The notes below the pieces were generated by a model. The model saw nothing but the letters and a program-made list of their open reading frames with translations. It ran no database searches and was not told the DNA's origin. This document shows positions 19,915-36,698 of a stretch of DNA of 64,000 nucleotides, one piece after another (position 1 is the first letter of the stretch; each line of letters begins with the position of its first letter). Origin of the DNA: Kluyvera genomosp. 3 (GTDB taxonomy: Bacteria; Pseudomonadota; Gammaproteobacteria; Enterobacterales; Enterobacteriaceae); NCBI GenBank assembly GCA_002211745.1, contig CP022114.1:4682645-4746644 (forward strand), given 5' to 3'. The translations under genes and the position numbers were made by a program.

Positions 19915-20412
19915 TTAAGCAGCTTCTTTCGCATCGCGTACAGCAGCCAGAGTGCGAACCAGTTTGCCAGCCGAAGCTTCTTTCATGGTTGCCATCAGGC
20001 GTGCAATTGCTTCTTCGTAGGTCGGCAGAGTTGCCAGGCGGTCGATCTGAGACGCCGGGATCAGCTCACCTTCAAAGGCTGCAGCTTTGACCTCAAATTT
20101 TGCATTCGCTTTCGCGAACTCTTTGAACAGACGAGCAGCAGCGCCCGGGTGTTCCATAGAGTATGCAATCAGGGTCGGACCAACAAACGTGTCTTTCAGG
20201 CACTCGAACTGAGTACCTTCAACGACGCGACGCAGCAGGGTGTTACGAACAACACGCATGTATACGCCAGCTTCACGACCTGCTTTACGCAGTTCAGTCA
20301 TTTTATCTACAGTTACGCCACGGGAATCCGCAACTACTGCAGACAGCGCGCCTTTGGCTACTTCGCTGACTTCAGCAACAATCGCTTGTTTGTCTTGAAG
20401 ATTTAAAGCCAT
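19915..20412 (-). CDS. rplJ: 50S ribosomal protein L10
   Basis: L10 anchors the L7/L12 dimers to 23S rRNA and is the translational repressor of rplJL. 165 residues; begins [20 protein letters not shown] and ends [12 protein letters not shown], matching E. coli throughout, including the C-terminal helix that carries L7/L12. The frame is intact. It is preceded by a long leader that should carry its autoregulatory site. Confidence 0.98.
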
Positions 20413-20706
20413 TAGCTTTGCTCCTGGATGTTTGCCAGAGCTTATGCTCTGGAACTCACTTCACTCATCTCAACGAGAAGAGCGTCTTAATACGGTGAGC
20501 AGAAACAAGCCAAAGAGTACTTTAAAAAATAATCTTAGCGTTCTGTCACCGTCTACGCAGGGCATTAAGTTTCTTGCGAAACACCTGCGGTCTTCGACGG
20601 AGGCCTGGATAGGCCAGGCTCCAACGAACAAATCTTTTTAGCCGCTAACGTTTGTTAGCAAACGTGGGGTAAGATTGTAGACAAAATCACCGCCCACGTA
20701 AAGGCA
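20413..20706 (-). promoter_or_regulatory. rplJ leader (L10 autoregulation region) and rplJ promoter region
   Basis: The 294-bp gene-free stretch between rplA and rplJ corresponds in position and size to the E. coli L10 leader. There, L10-L7/L12 binds a folded mRNA region and blocks rplJ translation, and the P-L10 promoter lies upstream. I see complementary G/C-rich segments but have not assigned the exact fold or promoter. Confidence 0.6.
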
Positions 20707-21960
<1,254 letters not shown>

Positions 21961-21999
21961 CTATGCAACGATTAGATCGATGCTTTTTTGATCGCAGCC

Positions 22000-22545
22000 T
22001 TACGCTTTCTCAACCTGAGCGAAGTCCAGCTCTACCGGGGTCGCACGACCGAAGATAGAAACAGACACTTTCAGGCGAGACTTCTCGTAATCCACTTCTT
22101 CAACCACGCCGTTGAAGTCAGCGAACGGACCGTCGTTAACGCGAACCATTTCACCCGGTTCAAACAGCGTTTTCGGACGCGGCTTATCACCAACCTGCTG
22201 CAGGCGGTTCATAATCGCATCAACTTCTTTATCGCTGATTGGCGCCGGACGGTCAGAGGTACCGCCGATAAAGCCCATTACGCGCGGAACGCTGCGCACC
22301 AGGTGCCAGCTCGCGTCGTTCATCACCATCTGAACTAATACGTAGCCAGGGAAGAATTTGCGCTCGCTCTTACGACGCTGGCCGCCACGGATTTCAACCA
22401 CTTCTTCGGTCGGAACCATGACTTCGCCAAACAGCTCTTCCATGTTGTGTAATTTGATATGCTCGCGCAGCGAAGTCGCTACACGGCCTTCGAAACCGGA
22501 AAACGCCTGAACGACGTACCAACGCTTTTTAGGTGCTTCAGACAT
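22000..22545 (-). CDS. nusG: Transcription elongation/antitermination factor NusG
   Basis: Binds RNA polymerase and couples it to Rho or to the ribosome. 181 residues. The N-terminal NGN domain begins [20 protein letters not shown] and contains [20 protein letters not shown]. The C-terminal KOW motif is [21 protein letters not shown]. Intact, one base after secE. A paralogue, rfaH, is at 52866. Confidence 0.98.
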   Translation of the reverse strand: MSEAPKKRWYVVQAFSGFEGRVATSLREHIKLHNMEELFGEVMVPTEEVVEIRGGQRRKSERKFFPGYVLVQMVMNDASWHLVRSVPRVMGFIGGTSDRPAPISDKEVDAIMNRLQQVGDKPRPKTLFEPGEMVRVNDGPFADFNGVVEEVDYEKSRLKVSVSIFGRATPVELDFAQVEKA

Positions 22546-22546
22546 C

Positions 22547-22930
22547 TTAGAACCTCAGGCCAGTGATAAAGGATACCAGGCGAACCAGAATACCATCCAG
22601 TCCCCACAGGATCAGTGACATTACCGCAGTGACCGCCGCAACGATCAGCGTAGTGTGCAGCGTTTCCTGGCGAGTCGGCCAAATCACCTTACGAACTTCC
22701 GTTCTCGCTTCACGAGCAAACGCAACGGTCGCTTTGCCTTTCGTCGTCAACAGCGCGACACCACCCGCTGCAGCAATAATAATTACTACGGCCAGCGCAC
22801 GCAGCGGCAGCATCATGTCGCGATAAAGGTAGTTACCCACAATTGCGACAATCAGCAATACGGCAACAACGACCCACTTCATCGCTTCCAGGCCGCGCCC
22901 GCTCCCTTGAGCTTCGGTATTCGCACTCAT
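22547..22930 (-). CDS. secE: Preprotein translocase subunit SecE
   Basis: Inner-membrane clamp subunit of the SecYEG channel. 127 residues with three hydrophobic segments, at about residues 19-36, 45-62 and 93-115. The essential cytoplasmic amphipathic region is [21 protein letters not shown]. Intact and the same length as E. coli. Cotranscribed with nusG. Confidence 0.97.
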   Translation of the reverse strand: MSANTEAQGSGRGLEAMKWVVVAVLLIVAIVGNYLYRDMMLPLRALAVVIIIAAAGGVALLTTKGKATVAFAREARTEVRKVIWPTRQETLHTTLIVAAVTAVMSLILWGLDGILVRLVSFITGLRF

Positions 22931-23043
22931 AAACCAACCTGTCAGAAGTATTCTACAAACATTTCCACCCCGCGATTGCGAGGCGATCCAAACCGAAATA
23001 AGTTTCGGACTAAACGCCCTCTACAGAGCCTGTCTCAGCAATG

Positions 23044-23049
23044 ATTATG
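23044..23049 (-). promoter_or_regulatory. Probable extended -10 promoter of secE-nusG
   Basis: On the minus strand, TGC precedes CATAAT (23049 to 23044), giving an extended -10 element without a good -35 box. It lies about 110 bp before the secE start, in the gap after the tufB terminator. Confidence 0.45.
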
Positions 23050-23095
23050 GCAAAAATAATCACTGATGAGCCAGGTTCTGGTTCGACAGCGTACA

Positions 23096-23121
23096 AAAAG
23101 GGCATCAAATGATGCCCTTTT
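23096..23121 (-). terminator. tufB terminator
   Basis: The palindrome AAAAGGGCATCA / TGATGCCCTTTT, with a T run on the minus strand, lies 31 bp after the tufB stop. Confidence 0.9.
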
Positions 23122-23151
23122 ATTGCGCATTGCGTCAAATGTTATCAGCAA

Positions 23152-24372
<1,221 letters not shown>

Positions 24373-24452
24373 TCACCACATCAACCAGACAAAACGCCTG
24401 AATTGTTGAATGCTTGAATTTGAACAGAGAGAAATGGGAGGGAGAAGAGAAG

Positions 24453-24528
24453 TGGTGCTGATACCCAGAGTCGAACTGGGGACCTCACCCTTACCAAGGG
24501 TGCGCTCTACCAACTGAGCCATATCAGC
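24453..24528 (-). tRNA. thrT: tRNA-Thr (anticodon GGT), thrT
   Basis: 76 nt with encoded CCA and a complete cloverleaf: acceptor GCTGATA / TATCAGC and T loop TTCGACT. The anticodon complement is at 24493-24495. It is adjacent to tufB at the end of the four-tRNA cluster. Confidence 0.96.
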
Positions 24529-24533
24529 ACGTC

Positions 24534-24608
<75 letters not shown>

Positions 24609-24727
24609 ATCCTAAAACTCGGCTACCCAGTTCTTTCTGTGCCAAAGGAAAGAGATTTCTCCCTTTCCTTTGTTTGAGCTAGTTATTTTACCAACCAACT
24701 CTGGCTTCGCAATGCTTAGCCTGAAAG

Positions 24728-24812
<85 letters not shown>

Positions 24813-24815
24813 TGA

Positions 24816-24891
<76 letters not shown>

Positions 24892-24905
24892 ATCAAGTAG
24901 CGCGC

Positions 24906-24934
24906 ATTCTATGGAGACCTGCGGAGACATGCAA
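24906..24934 (-). promoter_or_regulatory. Sigma-70 promoter of the thrU-tufB operon
   Basis: On the minus strand: -35 TTGCAT (24934-24929), 17-bp spacer, -10 TAGAAT (24911-24906). A GCGCGC discriminator follows, typical of stringently controlled stable-RNA promoters. Start of transcription would be near 24899, 8 bp before thrU. Confidence 0.85.
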
Positions 24935-25314
24935 CTAAAAAATTGCATAAAATGTTCTATCGCTCACGTTTTGTGCATTTGCGCGTAAAAACTCAGCAAA
25001 ACGTCGGTTTTACGTCCAAAAATCTCGCTGTGGATCGGATAGTCTCGCGATGCTTTGCTCGTCTTTAACGATATTCAGGGCGAAAGTTCAGGCTGGATAG
25101 CGTAGATTTTCGCATTGTCTTCTTTAGCGCTCTTTCTTCATTAATGGCAAATCGCCTGGTTGAGAGTAAACAGTGGCGTTTTCTCACGAAAGCGCCACTC
25201 ATTTGGATTTTTTCTTCTTTTTATCTTCCATCTGGTGTTAACCTCCTGCCCATTGTCCTGATTAACTGAATGTGAAGCGTCGCGTGCAGTCAGCGTGGTA
25301 GCCAGAACATGCTT
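24935..25314. other. Gene-poor gap between tRNA promoter and coaA, with hairpin and possible mini-ORF
   Basis: Holds sequence upstream of the tRNA promoter that could bind Fis, and the coaA promoter region. On the minus strand, AGGAGG (25247-25242) lies ten bases before an ATG opening an 11-codon frame at 25231-25199 (M-E-D then mostly lysine, stop TGA). It is immediately followed by a 12-bp hairpin at 25172-25199 with loop TCAC and one wobble. No known gene is recognised. The A-rich frame may be only the complement of a T-rich tail. Confidence 0.4.
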
Positions 25315-26264
25315 ATGAGAAAACAAGAGCAAACGTTAATGACACCTTATCTACAGTTCAATCGTAGCCAGTGGGCAGCGCTGCGCGATTCCGTGCCAAT
25401 GACCCTGACTGAAGGCGAAATTACGCGCTTAAAAGGTATCAACGAAGATCTGTCGCTGGAGGAAGTGGCGGAGATCTATTTGCCTTTGTCACGTTTATTG
25501 AACTTCTATATTAGTTCTAACCTGCGCCGCCAGGCGGTGCTGGAGCAGTTCCTTGGCACTAACGGCCAACGCATTCCTTATATCATCAGTATTGCCGGCA
25601 GCGTGGCGGTGGGTAAAAGTACGACCGCGCGCGTGTTACAGGCGCTGCTGAGTCGTTGGCCGGAACACCGCCGCGTCGAGCTGATCACCACCGACGGTTT
25701 CCTGCATCCTAACGAGGTGCTTAAAGAACGCGGCCTGATGAAGAAGAAAGGCTTCCCGCAGTCGTATGATATGCATCGACTGGTGAAATTCGTTTCTGAC
25801 CTGAAGTCCGGGGTACCGAACGTTACCGCACCGGTCTATTCGCATCTGATTTATGACGTTATCCCTGATGGCGATAAAACGGTCACTCATCCCGATATTT
25901 TAATCCTTGAGGGATTAAACGTTCTGCAGAGCGGGATGGATTATCCGCACGATCCGCATCATGTATTTGTTTCCGACTTCGTTGATTTTTCTATTTATGT
26001 TGATGCGCCTGAAAAATTATTACAATCGTGGTATATCAACCGTTTCCTGAAATTTCGCGAAGGGCCTTTACGGACCCGGATTCTTATTTCCATAACTATG
26101 CGCAGCTTTCTAAAGAGGAAGCCATTAACGTCGCAACATCACTGTGGAATGAAATTAACCTACGAAATCTAAACGAAAATATTCTACCAACGCGTGAGCG
26201 CGCAAGCCTGATTTTAACGAAAAGCGCTAACCACTCCGTTGAGCAAGTGCGGTTGCGGAAATAA
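25315..26264 (+). CDS. coaA: Pantothenate kinase CoaA, one frameshift
   Basis: First step of coenzyme A synthesis, feedback-inhibited by CoA. Start 25315 ([23 protein letters not shown]) is chosen because it gives the same N-terminal length as E. coli; an ATG six bases earlier is possible. The P-loop [14 protein letters not shown] lies near residue 95. The frame breaks after RFLKFREG at 26061-26063, where three G should be four, continuing [20 protein letters not shown] to VEQVRLRK. Restored length 316 residues equals E. coli. Convergent with birA. Confidence 0.96.
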
Positions 26265-26276
26265 AAAAGATAAAAG

Positions 26277-26303
26277 AAAAGGGAGCCGAAGCTCCCTTTT
26301 TTA
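26277..26303. terminator. Bidirectional terminator between coaA and birA
   Basis: The stem AAAAGGGAGC / GCTCCCTTTT with loop CGAA has A-rich and T-rich flanks. It can serve both convergent genes and touches the birA stop codon. Confidence 0.85.
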
Positions 26304-27262
26304 TTCGGCGCTGCGCAGCGAAATCTCACCGCCCATCCACGGTTTAATTACCCCATCTTGCTCAAGTAATAATGCTCCCTGAGTATCAATTCCACGGGAA
26401 ATACCGAAGATTTCTTTATCACCGATAATCAGTTTCACCGGCCGATTAATAAAGTTATCTAATTTATCCCAGCGCGAGAGATATGGTGCCAGGCCTTCCT
26501 GCTCGAAGAGATGCAGCGCTTCATGCAGCTCATTAATTAAGCGCGCGGCCAAAACGTTACGATCGATGGTGATCCCGCCTCTTGCAGGTTGATCCAACCC
26601 TGGTTAATCACATCGTTTTCAACACGACGCATAACCAGGTTAATGCCAGCGCCAATGACGATTTGCGCGGCATCACCCGTCTTACCGGTCAGCTCAACGA
26701 GAATACCGGATAGTTTACGGTCATTCAGATACAGGTCATTTGGCCATTTCACCCGCACTTTATCCGCACCGAGATCCTGAAGGACTTCAGCCATCACAAT
26801 ACCAATCACCAGGCTCAGGCCAATCGCGGCAGCGGGCCCCTGCTCTAAACGCCAGTACATGGAAAGATACAGGTTAGCGCCAAACGGTGAGAACCATTTA
26901 CGGCCGCGACGGCCACGGCCCGCCTGCTGGTATTCGGCGACGCATGCATCACCGGACTTCAGCTCACCAATACGATCGAGCAGATACTGGTTTGTCGAGT
27001 CGATAACCGGGAGAACCGCGACATCACCGTAATCAACCGCATTGCGAATGCGTTCAGCATTCAGCAGTTGTATCGGTTCCGGTAAGCTATAGCCTTTACC
27101 AGATACGGTAAAGACATCGACTCCCCAGTCACGCAGCGTCTGGATATGCTTGTTAATCGCCGCGCGGCTCATCCCCAACGTTTCGCCTAACTGCTCGCCG
27201 GAGTGAAAATCGCCGTCGGCCAGCAGTGAGATAAGCGTTAATGGCACCGTATTGTCTTTCAT
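26301..27262 (-). CDS. birA: Biotin ligase / biotin operon repressor BirA, one frameshift
   Basis: Activates biotin to biotinyl-AMP, transfers it to AccB, and represses the bio operon. N-terminal winged helix ([20 protein letters not shown]). The biotinyl-AMP loop [14 protein letters not shown] lies near residue 115. KWPNDLY follows. The frame breaks at 26575-26578 (GGG should be GGGG) between NLQEAG and [12 protein letters not shown]. The C-terminal SH3-like domain ends [10 protein letters not shown]. Restored 320 residues, as in E. coli. The start overlaps the murB stop by 4 bp (ATGA). Confidence 0.96.
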
Positions 27263-28287
27263 TGAATTACCTCAACCGCGTTCACTTCACCCGTAGAACC
27301 AATAAAGCGAACTTCAGGTTCCAGCCAGACGTTAAATTTGTCGCCCACCTGCTGGCGAACATAATGAGCCAGCTTCACCACATCGCCACTCCGGGCGTGA
27401 TTGATATTCACCAGTACCAGCGCCTGCTGTTGGTGTACCGCTGCGCCGCCTTCAATGTGACCTTTCAACTGACACTGATCGATAAGCCAGCCAGCCGCCA
27501 GCTTAACGCTACCGTCCGCCTGTGGGTAATGAGGTGCTTTCGGGAAGTTCGCCAACAGCGTCTGTGCGTATTCTGCGCTGACCACGGGGTTTTTAAAGAA
27601 GCTGCCCGCATTGCCGTTAACCTTAGGGTCCGGCAGTTTGGTCATGCGCATATGGCAGACTGAATCGAAAACCTCACGCGGAGTGACGGTTTGCGGATCC
27701 AGGCGTGTCAGATCGCCGTAAGTCAGCACCGGCCGCCATGCTTTGGCCAGGCGGAAGCCAACTGCAACAATCGCAAAACGATCCTGATACGCATGCTTGA
27801 AGATGCTATCCCGGTAACCAAACTGACATTCTGCGGCAGTGAGGCGTTTTCGCTCTCCGGTGGCCAGCTCAATACAGTCGACATACTCGCAAACGTGCTG
27901 TAATTCGACGCCATAGGCGCCGATATTCTGAATAGGGGATGAACCTGCACAGCCAGGGATTAGCGCGAGGTTTTCGAGGCCGGGCATGTTGTTATCCAGC
28001 GCATAGCGAACCAACTGATGCCAGTTCTCGCCTGCGCCGACGTGTAGGTGCCAGGCGTCTGCGGTTTCATTGACCTCAATACCTTTGAGACGGTTAAGGA
28101 TCACGGTACCGGAATAGTCTTCCAGAAACAGGACGTTACTTCCTTCACCCAGGATCATAACCGGCAGCCCTTCACGGGTTGCTTGCTGCCAGGCGCGCAA
28201 AAGTTGTTGTTCGTTTTCAGCGCATACGATGTGCTTTGCACAATGGTCAATGCCGAAGGTGTTCCAGGGTTTTAGGGAGTGGGTCAT
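27259..28287 (-). CDS. murB: UDP-N-acetylenolpyruvoylglucosamine reductase MurB
   Basis: FAD enzyme that reduces UDP-GlcNAc-enolpyruvate to UDP-MurNAc in peptidoglycan synthesis. Start 28287 ([20 protein letters not shown]) gives 342 residues, the E. coli length. Upstream in-frame codons are non-conserved. FAD-binding segment [15 protein letters not shown]. The proton-donor serine is in [11 protein letters not shown]. Intact. Overlaps birA by 4 bp. It lies directly downstream of the rrn terminators, as beside E. coli rrnB. Confidence 0.96.
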   Translation of the reverse strand: MTHSLKPWNTFGIDHCAKHIVCAENEQQLLRAWQQATREGLPVMILGEGSNVLFLEDYSGTVILNRLKGIEVNETADAWHLHVGAGENWHQLVRYALDNNMPGLENLALIPGCAGSSPIQNIGAYGVELQHVCEYVDCIELATGERKRLTAAECQFGYRDSIFKHAYQDRFAIVAVGFRLAKAWRPVLTYGDLTRLDPQTVTPREVFDSVCHMRMTKLPDPKVNGNAGSFFKNPVVSAEYAQTLLANFPKAPHYPQADGSVKLAAGWLIDQCQLKGHIEGGAAVHQQQALVLVNINHARSGDVVKLAHYVRQQVGDKFNVWLEPEVRFIGSTGEVNAVEVIQ

Positions 28288-28444
28288 GGCTGCTTTCCTG
28301 ATGCTAAATCGGCGATAGTTTACCGTATCTGCATGGGGAAGGCTTGCGGTTATATGGAGGAAGAGCTTCTGGTAATACAGGAGAGCGAGATCGGATAAGA
28401 CTTTGGCGCCAACATCCGGCATGTGAGACGGGATCGCACAGACG

Positions 28445-28473
28445 AAAAAAAGCCCATCCGTCAGGATGGGCTT
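28445..28473 (-). terminator. rrnB-type terminator T2
   Basis: AAGCCCATCC / GGATGGGCTT hairpin with a run of T on the minus strand. The position and the conserved spacer to T1 are the same as in E. coli rrnB. The gap 28288-28444 holds the murB upstream region and nothing else I recognise. Confidence 0.85.
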
Positions 28474-28610
28474 CTTCACTTATTTGATGCCTGGCAGTTT
28501 ATGGCGGGCGTCCTGCCCGCCACCCTACGGGCCGTTGCTGCGCAACGTTCAAATCCGCTCCCGGCGGATTTGTCCTACTCCGGAGAGCGCTCACCGACAA
28601 ACAACAGATA

Positions 28611-28651
28611 AAACAAAAGGCCCAGTCTTTCGACTGAGCCTTTCGTTTTAT
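28611..28651 (-). terminator. rrnB-type terminator T1
   Basis: The classic stem AAAGGCTCAGTC / GACTGGGCCTTT (minus strand) with TTTTGTTTTA tail, immediately downstream of 5S rRNA. Confidence 0.95.
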
Positions 28652-28654
28652 TTG

Positions 28655-28774
28655 ATGCCTGGCAGTTCCCTACTCTCGCATGGGGAGACCCCACACTACC
28701 ATCGGCGCTACGGCGTTTCACTTCTGAGTTCGGCATGGGGTCAGGTGGGACCACCGCGCTACAGCCGCCAGGCA
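28655..28774 (-). rRNA. rrf: 5S ribosomal RNA
   Basis: Exactly 120 nt. The 5' end TGCCTGGCGGCTGTAGCGCGG pairs with the 3' end CTGCCAGGCAT. GGTCCCACCTGACCCCATGCC is recognisable. Last gene of the rrn operon. Confidence 0.97.
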
Positions 28775-28866
28775 AATTCTGTTTATCAACACACCTTTTT
28801 GGTCTGTCGATGTCATCTGTATCAGGCTGAAAATCTGTCTCTTCGCCAAAACATCTTCGGCGTTGT

Positions 28867-31759
<2,893 letters not shown>

Positions 31760-31970
31760 TCACAACCCGAAGATGTTTCACTTCGTGTTGCGAAAATTTG
31801 AGAGACTCGAACACACCGCTTATCTGTTCTTATTACGGAGAACAGACACAGTGTGTCGTTTCAATTTTCAGCTTGATCCAGATTTTTAAAGAGCAAATAT
31901 CTCAAACGTCACCCGAAGATGAGTTTTGAGATATTAAGGTCGGCGACTTTCACTCACACAAACCAGCAAG
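31760..31970 (-). other. tRNA-Glu to 23S spacer with boxA-like element
   Basis: Transcribed spacer of 211 bp. It contains TGCTCTTTAAAAATC (about 31883-31895 on the minus strand), matching the second rrn boxA, and the 5' processing stem of 23S. No gene. Confidence 0.75.
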
Positions 31971-32043
31971 TGGCGTCCCTAGGGATTCGAACCCCTGTTA
32001 CCGCCGTGAAAGGGCGGTGTCCTGGGCCTCTAGACGAAGGGAC
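31971..32043 (-). tRNA. gltT: tRNA-Glu (anticodon TTC) in the rrn spacer, three bases short
   Basis: The 16S-23S spacer tRNA has anticodon loop CTTTCAC with complement GAA at 32008-32010. It is 73 nt instead of 76. The acceptor 5' strand reads GTCCC where GTCCCC is universal, the T arm reads CCCT for CCCCT, and the acceptor 3' strand reads AGGGAC for AGGGGAC. All three are four-base runs read as three. The real gene is surely the normal tRNA-Glu. Confidence 0.95.
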
Positions 32044-32128
32044 ACTGAAGTCTCAATCGCAAGACGCCTTGCTATTTACTTTTCATCAGACAATCTGTGT
32101 GAGCACTTCAAAGAACGTTTCTTTAAGG

Positions 32129-33659
<1,531 letters not shown>

Positions 33660-33786
33660 AAGTTTGATGCTCGTGAATTAAACTTCGTAATGAATTACGT
33701 GTTCACTCAGAGACTTGGTATTCATTTTTCGTCTTGCGACGTTAAGAATCCGTATCTTCGAGTGCCCACACAGATTGTCTGATAAA

Positions 33787-33799
33787 TTGTTAAAGAGCA
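33787..33799 (-). promoter_or_regulatory. rrn leader boxA antitermination element
   Basis: TGCTCTTTAACAA on the minus strand is the canonical boxA that recruits NusB-NusE for rrn antitermination. It lies about 130 bp upstream of mature 16S. Confidence 0.9.
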
Positions 33800-33839
33800 G
33801 TTGCGACGCGGCTTACAGCTCACCGTCGCGAGGTGGCGT

Positions 33840-33867
33840 ATATTACGCTTTCCTCTTTCAGAGTCAA
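33840..33867 (-). promoter_or_regulatory. rrn P2 promoter
   Basis: Minus strand: -35 TTGACT (33867-33862), 16-bp spacer, -10 TAATAT (33845-33840), followed by a G/C-rich discriminator. Confidence 0.85.
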
Positions 33868-33958
33868 GCGTTTATTTCGCTTTTCTCTGTCGAGATTCTC
33901 AAGAGAACCTCGCTGACCCGGCGGCTTGTTTGCCGTTGTTCCGTCTCAGTGGGGCCGC

Positions 33959-33986
33959 ATTATAGGGAGAAATTGAGAACCCGCAA
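33959..33986 (-). promoter_or_regulatory. rrn P1 promoter
   Basis: Minus strand: -35 TTGCGG (33986-33981), 16-bp spacer, perfect -10 TATAAT (33964-33959), then a G/C discriminator. It is about 119 bp upstream of P2, the standard tandem layout. The A/T-rich sequence beyond it, up to hemG at 34048, is consistent with an UP element. The gap 33660-34047 contains only the rrn leader and these promoters. Confidence 0.88.
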
Positions 33987-34047
33987 GCAGAAATATAAAA
34001 AAACTTTTCGTTCGCTCATTTTCCAGGCAATGCGCCGAATTCACGCC

Positions 34048-34580
34048 CTATTTGTGCGAAAGTCGTGCGATTTCTTTGGCAAAATCGGCCACCTGCCCCA
34101 ATCGGTATAAACCACTTCTTTACTGGTATCCGTTTCACCACCGGTCATCTTCATAATGAGACGAATCATGAAGCGATCGAACCAGCCGTAGCGTGGATAA
34201 CGCAGCGCCCCGGCAAAGACCGCGCAGGCATCCGGTTGCCATGGCGAGCGTAACAGGAACTTGCGTGTATAGCTGTTCGTCTGTGGTGAACGTTTCTCCG
34301 GCTTACGCGCCACCAGGTTCACCGCGAAGAAAGCGCTCGGTATCGCCTGCAGCGCCGCCGCATGTTTTTTCACGAAGCGATCAAGGGCGGGATGAAAATG
34401 CCCATAGCGAATAGACGCACCAATAATGACACGATCGTACTGCGTCCAGTCGACATGATCCGTCCGATTCAGATCCACCATTGCCGTCTCGACGTCCAGC
34501 TCACTCAGCTGTGAACAGAGATAAGCAGCGATTTCGCGCGTCTGCCCATCACGGGTAGAAAAGAGCATTAATGTTTTCAA
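34048..34580 (-). CDS. hemG: Menaquinone-dependent protoporphyrinogen IX oxidase HemG, one frameshift
   Basis: Flavodoxin-like FMN enzyme that oxidises protoporphyrinogen IX to protoporphyrin using the quinone pool. [21 protein letters not shown] carries the FMN-binding STRDGQT loop; SIRYGH and [11 protein letters not shown] are conserved. As written the end is replaced by an unrelated tail. One extra G in the run at 34098-34101 restores [22 protein letters not shown] and a stop at 34048. Restored 177 residues. It lies 12 bp after trkH on the same strand and is the gene flanking rrnA in E. coli. Confidence 0.94.
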
Positions 34581-34592
34581 CGCTGACTCCTG

Positions 34593-36042
34593 TTATTCGC
34601 GCCAGAATGTTGGGGTAAACAGCACCAGCAGCGTAAAGACTTCCAGACGACCAAACAGCATGTTCGCGATCAGGATCCACTTCGCCACCGGGTTCATGCT
34701 GGCGAAGTTATCCGCCACCACCCCCAGCCCTGGCCCAGGTTGTTCAGCGTCGCCACGACGGAAGCAAACGCCGAGAAGTCGTCGACACCAGTGGCGATGA
34801 TCGCCAGCATGCTAATAATGAAGACCAGCGCGTAAGCGGAGAAGAATCCCCATACGGCTTCAAGAATACGTTCCGGCAGCGCACGGTTGCCGAGCTTAAT
34901 GCTATAAACCGCATTCGGGTGGACGAGGCGCTTCAGCTCACGGTTGCCCTGCTTGAACAGCAACAGAATACGAATCACCTTCAGACCACCACCGGTTGAA
35001 CCGGCGCAACCACCAATAAATGCCGAACACAAAAGAAGAACCGGCAGGAATAGCGGCCAGCGCGCGATGCTATCGGTCGTAAAGCCTGCGGTGGTCGCCA
35101 TCGACACCACCTGGAAGAAGGCCTGGTTGAGCGTCGTCACCGCCGAGGCATAGATATTATGGAACCACAGCACCAGCGTACAGATCACCACCAGCGTCAG
35201 CTGCACGCCGATAAACATACGGAATTCCGGGTCGCGCCAGTACACCTTCAGGCTCCGCCCGCTTAATAAAGAGAAGTGCAGGCCGTAGTTACAGCCAGAG
35301 ATCAGCAGGAAGATGGCAATAATGGTGTTGATGGTTGGACTATCAAAGAAACCCACGCTGGCATCATGCGTCGAGAAGCCGCCGATCGCGATAGTGGCAA
35401 AACTGTGGCCGATCGCATCAAACGCCGGCATCCCGGCAAACCACAGTGCCAACGCGCAGGCTACGGTCAGCAGAACATAGATAAGCCAAAGGGTTTTCGC
35501 CGTTTCAGCGATACGCGGGCGCATCTTGTTGTCTTTTAGCGGCCCGGGCATTTCGGCTCTATAGAGCTGCATCCCCCGACGCCGAGGATAGGCAGAATCG
35601 CCACCGCCAGCACAATGATCCCCATCCCACCGAACCATTGCAGCATTTGCCGATAGAAGAGTATCGCGTGAGGTAATGAATCCAGCCCCACCAGCGTGGT
35701 CGCCCCGGTCGTGGTTAAGCCCGAGAACGATTCAAAGAACGCGTCGGTCACCGTCAGGTTCGGCTGCTCGGAGAATATAAACGGCAGCGCACCCACGCTG
35801 CCCAGTACCGTCCAGAACAGGACGACAATCAGAAAGCCTTCGCGCGATTTCAGCTCGCGTTTTTCACGACGGTTTGGCCACCACAGCAGGGAACCAATCA
35901 CCAGCGCGACGAAAAAGGTCTGGGTAAATGCGCGCCCGGCGCCATCGCGGTAAATCAAAGCCACTAATCCCGGCAAGATCATTGTCCCCGAGAATAAGAT
36001 GACCAGAAGTCCAACAATTCGAGTAATGGCACGAAACTGCAT
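34593..36042 (-). CDS. trkH: Trk potassium uptake channel subunit TrkH, two single-base losses
   Basis: Inner-membrane K+ channel subunit working with the TrkA regulatory ring. It starts MQFRAITRIVGLLVILFSG. Breaks are at 35573-35577 (five should be six; restores ILGVGGMQLYRAEMPG) and 34734-34736 (three should be four; restores NNLGPGLGVVADNF). The selectivity-filter repeats GLTTTGATTL, IAIGGFSTHD, MATTAGFTTDS and the fourth repeat NNLGPGLG are present. With two bases added it has 483 residues and many membrane helices, as in E. coli. Confidence 0.95.
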
Positions 36043-36083
36043 GTCCGGCGCGTCCTTTGATAATCAATAAAGTCAGGAGGGGA

Positions 36084-36698
36084 TTATTCGTCAATCGCTA
36101 ACAAATGCAATGAACCACGGCTAAAATCGGCCAGTCTTGCGGAAAAATCCGCCACTTTCGCCTGCGGAAGCGCCACGCGAAGCTGTACCGAAGCCTGATA
36201 GTCGCTGTCGACTATCTGTCCCGCATATTGCTCCACCAGCCCCTCAACGCCCGCCAACTGTCCGTATTCGCATAGCAAAGTATATTCGGTTAACGGCGTT
36301 TTGATCTCCGTCGACAGCAGATTCAGTGCCTGCTGCACCCCACCGCCATAGGCTTTCACCAACCCACCGGTGCCCAATAAGATACCGCCGTAGTAGCGCA
36401 CCACTACGGCGGTAATTTCACCGATGCCGCTGCCCATTAGCTGAGCCAGCATCGGTTTACCGGCCGTGCCCGCCGGTTCACCGTCATCAGAGAAACCCAG
36501 TTGCTGCGAGTCGTCCGGCCTACCCGCTACCCACGCCACGCAATGGTGACGGGCATCCGGGTGTTCAGCGCGAACCGACTCGACGAACGCTTTGGCCGCC
36601 TCCACCCCGTCGGTATGCGCCAACAGGGTGATAAAACGGCTCTTCTTGATCTCTTCAACGAAGGTGACCGGCTCCGCCGGTATTCGCCAGCTTTCCAT
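36084..36698 (-). CDS. yigZ: IMPACT/YigZ family protein
   Basis: 204 residues, an intact UPF0029 (impact) domain. Conserved motifs are KKSRFI near residue 19, FSDDGEPAGTAGKPML near residue 69, and RYYGGILLGTGGLVKAYG near residue 100, followed by a ferredoxin-like C-terminal domain. The molecular role is unsettled; relatives of yeast/mammalian IMPACT affect translation control. Its start overlaps the pepQ stop by one base, so the two are co-translated. trkH follows after 41 bp. Confidence 0.93.
   Translation of the reverse strand: MESWRIPAEPVTFVEEIKKSRFITLLAHTDGVEAAKAFVESVRAEHPDARHHCVAWVAGRPDDSQQLGFSDDGEPAGTAGKPMLAQLMGSGIGEITAVVVRYYGGILLGTGGLVKAYGGGVQQALNLLSTEIKTPLTEYTLLCEYGQLAGVEGLVEQYAGQIVDSDYQASVQLRVALPQAKVADFSARLADFSRGSLHLLAIDE

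Noticed and set aside
34041-34100. HemG with a novel C-terminal tail [18 protein letters not shown]
   Set aside because: Produced by one missing G; adding it restores the normal family ending and stop.
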